This document shows, in pieces, positions 6,795 through 7,265 of a DNA stretch of 7,265 nt. Numbering within the stretch: the stretch's first letter is position 1; the number at the start of each line of letters is the position of its first letter. Location: positions 1 to 7,265 of the forward strand of contig JAHFTZ010000112.1 of NCBI GenBank assembly GCA_023265355.1, in the 5' to 3' direction. A model generated the notes under the pieces. The model searched no databases and was not told the DNA's origin. It saw only the letters and a list, made by a program, of their open reading frames with translations. Source of the DNA: Terriglobus sp. (GTDB lineage: Bacteria > Acidobacteriota > Terriglobia > Terriglobales > Acidobacteriaceae). The position numbers and the translations under genes are program-made.

Positions 6795-6825
6795 AAAAAG
6801 TTGGGGCTGCCCTTGTGGCAGCCCC
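6795..6825 (-). terminator. Intrinsic terminator of the right-hand receptor gene
   Basis: On the minus strand GGGGCTGCC (6825-6817), loop ACAAG and GGCAGCCCC (6811-6803) form a perfect 9-bp GC-rich stem. After the stem come AAC and then five T residues (6799-6795). It begins 19 bases past the stop codon of the receptor gene, in the position expected of a Rho-independent terminator. It implies that the glycosidase downstream needs its own promoter in about 6794-6745; I see no convincing -35/-10 pair there. Confidence 0.88.
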
Positions 6826-6844
6826 ATTCAAGGAGGCGCTACGG

Positions 6845-7265
6845 TTAGAACGTCAGACGTGCAGCGAACTGCAGTTGACGCATGGTGGAGTTACTCTCCA
6901 GGCTGGTAATGACGCCGCCCGTGGAGCAATCGATGCAATGCGAGTTGGAAGCAGTGGGAATATCCAGAGCGGCGTGATTGAAGACGTTGAAGGCCTGGAA
7001 CTGGAACTGCGCCTTCACCCTCTCTGTAATACCGATGTTCTTGATGAGAGCTGCATCTGCAAAGTAATCACGCGGTCCAACGAAGCTGTTGCGTCCGATG
7101 TTTCCGAAGGTTCCGAACGCGGGACGGGAGAAGGCTCCCGCGACCGCTCCATTGCTGGCCAGCGCGGCTACCTGTGTAAAGTACTGCCGTGAGTGGGTTG
7201 TTGTGTTGAGACCGCCTGCCTGCATCTGGAAGGCGGAGGCATTTCCGTTCGGGCGGCAGTCGCTG
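6845..7265 (-). CDS. Oar-like TonB-dependent outer-membrane receptor, C-terminal part
   Basis: Outer-membrane beta-barrel protein of the large carboxypeptidase-regulatory/TonB-receptor type common in Acidobacteriota, probably importing a large ligand with energy from TonB. Only the final 139 residues are visible; the frame is open to the right edge, so the N-terminus, plug and most of the barrel lie outside. Visible family features are CRPNGNASAFQ near the edge, GNIGRNSFVGPRDYFADAAL (the strand that usually follows a GxxGRNSLxGP turn), FQFQAFNVFNHAALDIP, and a C-terminal strand ending in ARLTF with the terminal Phe used for barrel assembly. Unlike the left-hand remnant, this part shows no frameshift or deletion. 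An intrinsic terminator follows closely. Ligand unknown; the neighbouring secreted glycosidase hints at a carbohydrate. Confidence 0.85.
   Translation of the reverse strand, partial: SDCRPNGNASAFQMQAGGLNTTTHSRQYFTQVAALASNGAVAGAFSRPAFGTFGNIGRNSFVGPRDYFADAALIKNIGITERVKAQFQFQAFNVFNHAALDIPTASNSHCIDCSTGGVITSLESNSTMRQLQFAARLTF

Noticed and set aside
1..7265. CRISPR array, tRNA, rRNA, insertion sequence, toxin-antitoxin or defence genes
   Set aside because: Reading both strands gave no regularly spaced repeats, cloverleaf-like segments, transposase motifs or defence-type domains.

Overview
The window reads as a piece of an Acidobacteriota genome, most likely family Acidobacteriaceae (Terriglobus, Granulicella, Edaphobacter and relatives). 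This placement is an inference from three things: a GC-rich sequence, two carboxy-terminal pieces of the very large Oar-like TonB-dependent outer-membrane proteins that are abundant in that group (endings LSLKYGF and FAARLTF, with the AFNAFN/AFNVFN motif), and a secreted six-hairpin glycosidase next to one of them. Every gene I can support lies on the minus strand, so transcription runs from right to left.

Layout in the direction of transcription: (1) 7265-6845, the last 139 residues of an Oar-like TonB-dependent receptor that enters from the right edge, closed by a strong intrinsic terminator (6825-6795). (2) 6729-4180, a GTG-started, signal-peptide-bearing 849-residue (alpha/alpha)6-barrel glycoside hydrolase related to glycogen-debranching/amylo-alpha-1,6-glucosidase C-terminal domains. 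(3) A 101-base gap with a candidate -10 box. (4) 4078-636, the operon panB-panC-coaBC-panD, with junctions of 2 bases, a 4-base ATGA overlap and 4 bases. (5) 621-196, a decayed remnant of a second Oar-like receptor with at least three lesions: lost N-terminus, a frameshift and a large internal deletion. (6) 195-1, a hairpin-rich left edge with no recognisable gene.

The four pan/coa genes form one pathway block. PanB makes ketopantoate, PanD makes beta-alanine, PanC joins pantoate and beta-alanine to pantothenate, and bifunctional CoaBC turns 4'-phosphopantothenate plus cysteine into 4'-phosphopantetheine. Ketopantoate reductase and pantothenate kinase, needed between these steps, are not in the window. 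The receptor and glycosidase on the right could together capture and trim an oligosaccharide at the cell surface, but only adjacency and shared orientation support that.

I found no defence system, CRISPR array, insertion sequence, tRNA or rRNA. The central operon is ordinary housekeeping. The parts worth a second look are the multiply broken receptor remnant, the inverted repeats at its edges, and the imprecisely classified secreted glycosidase.
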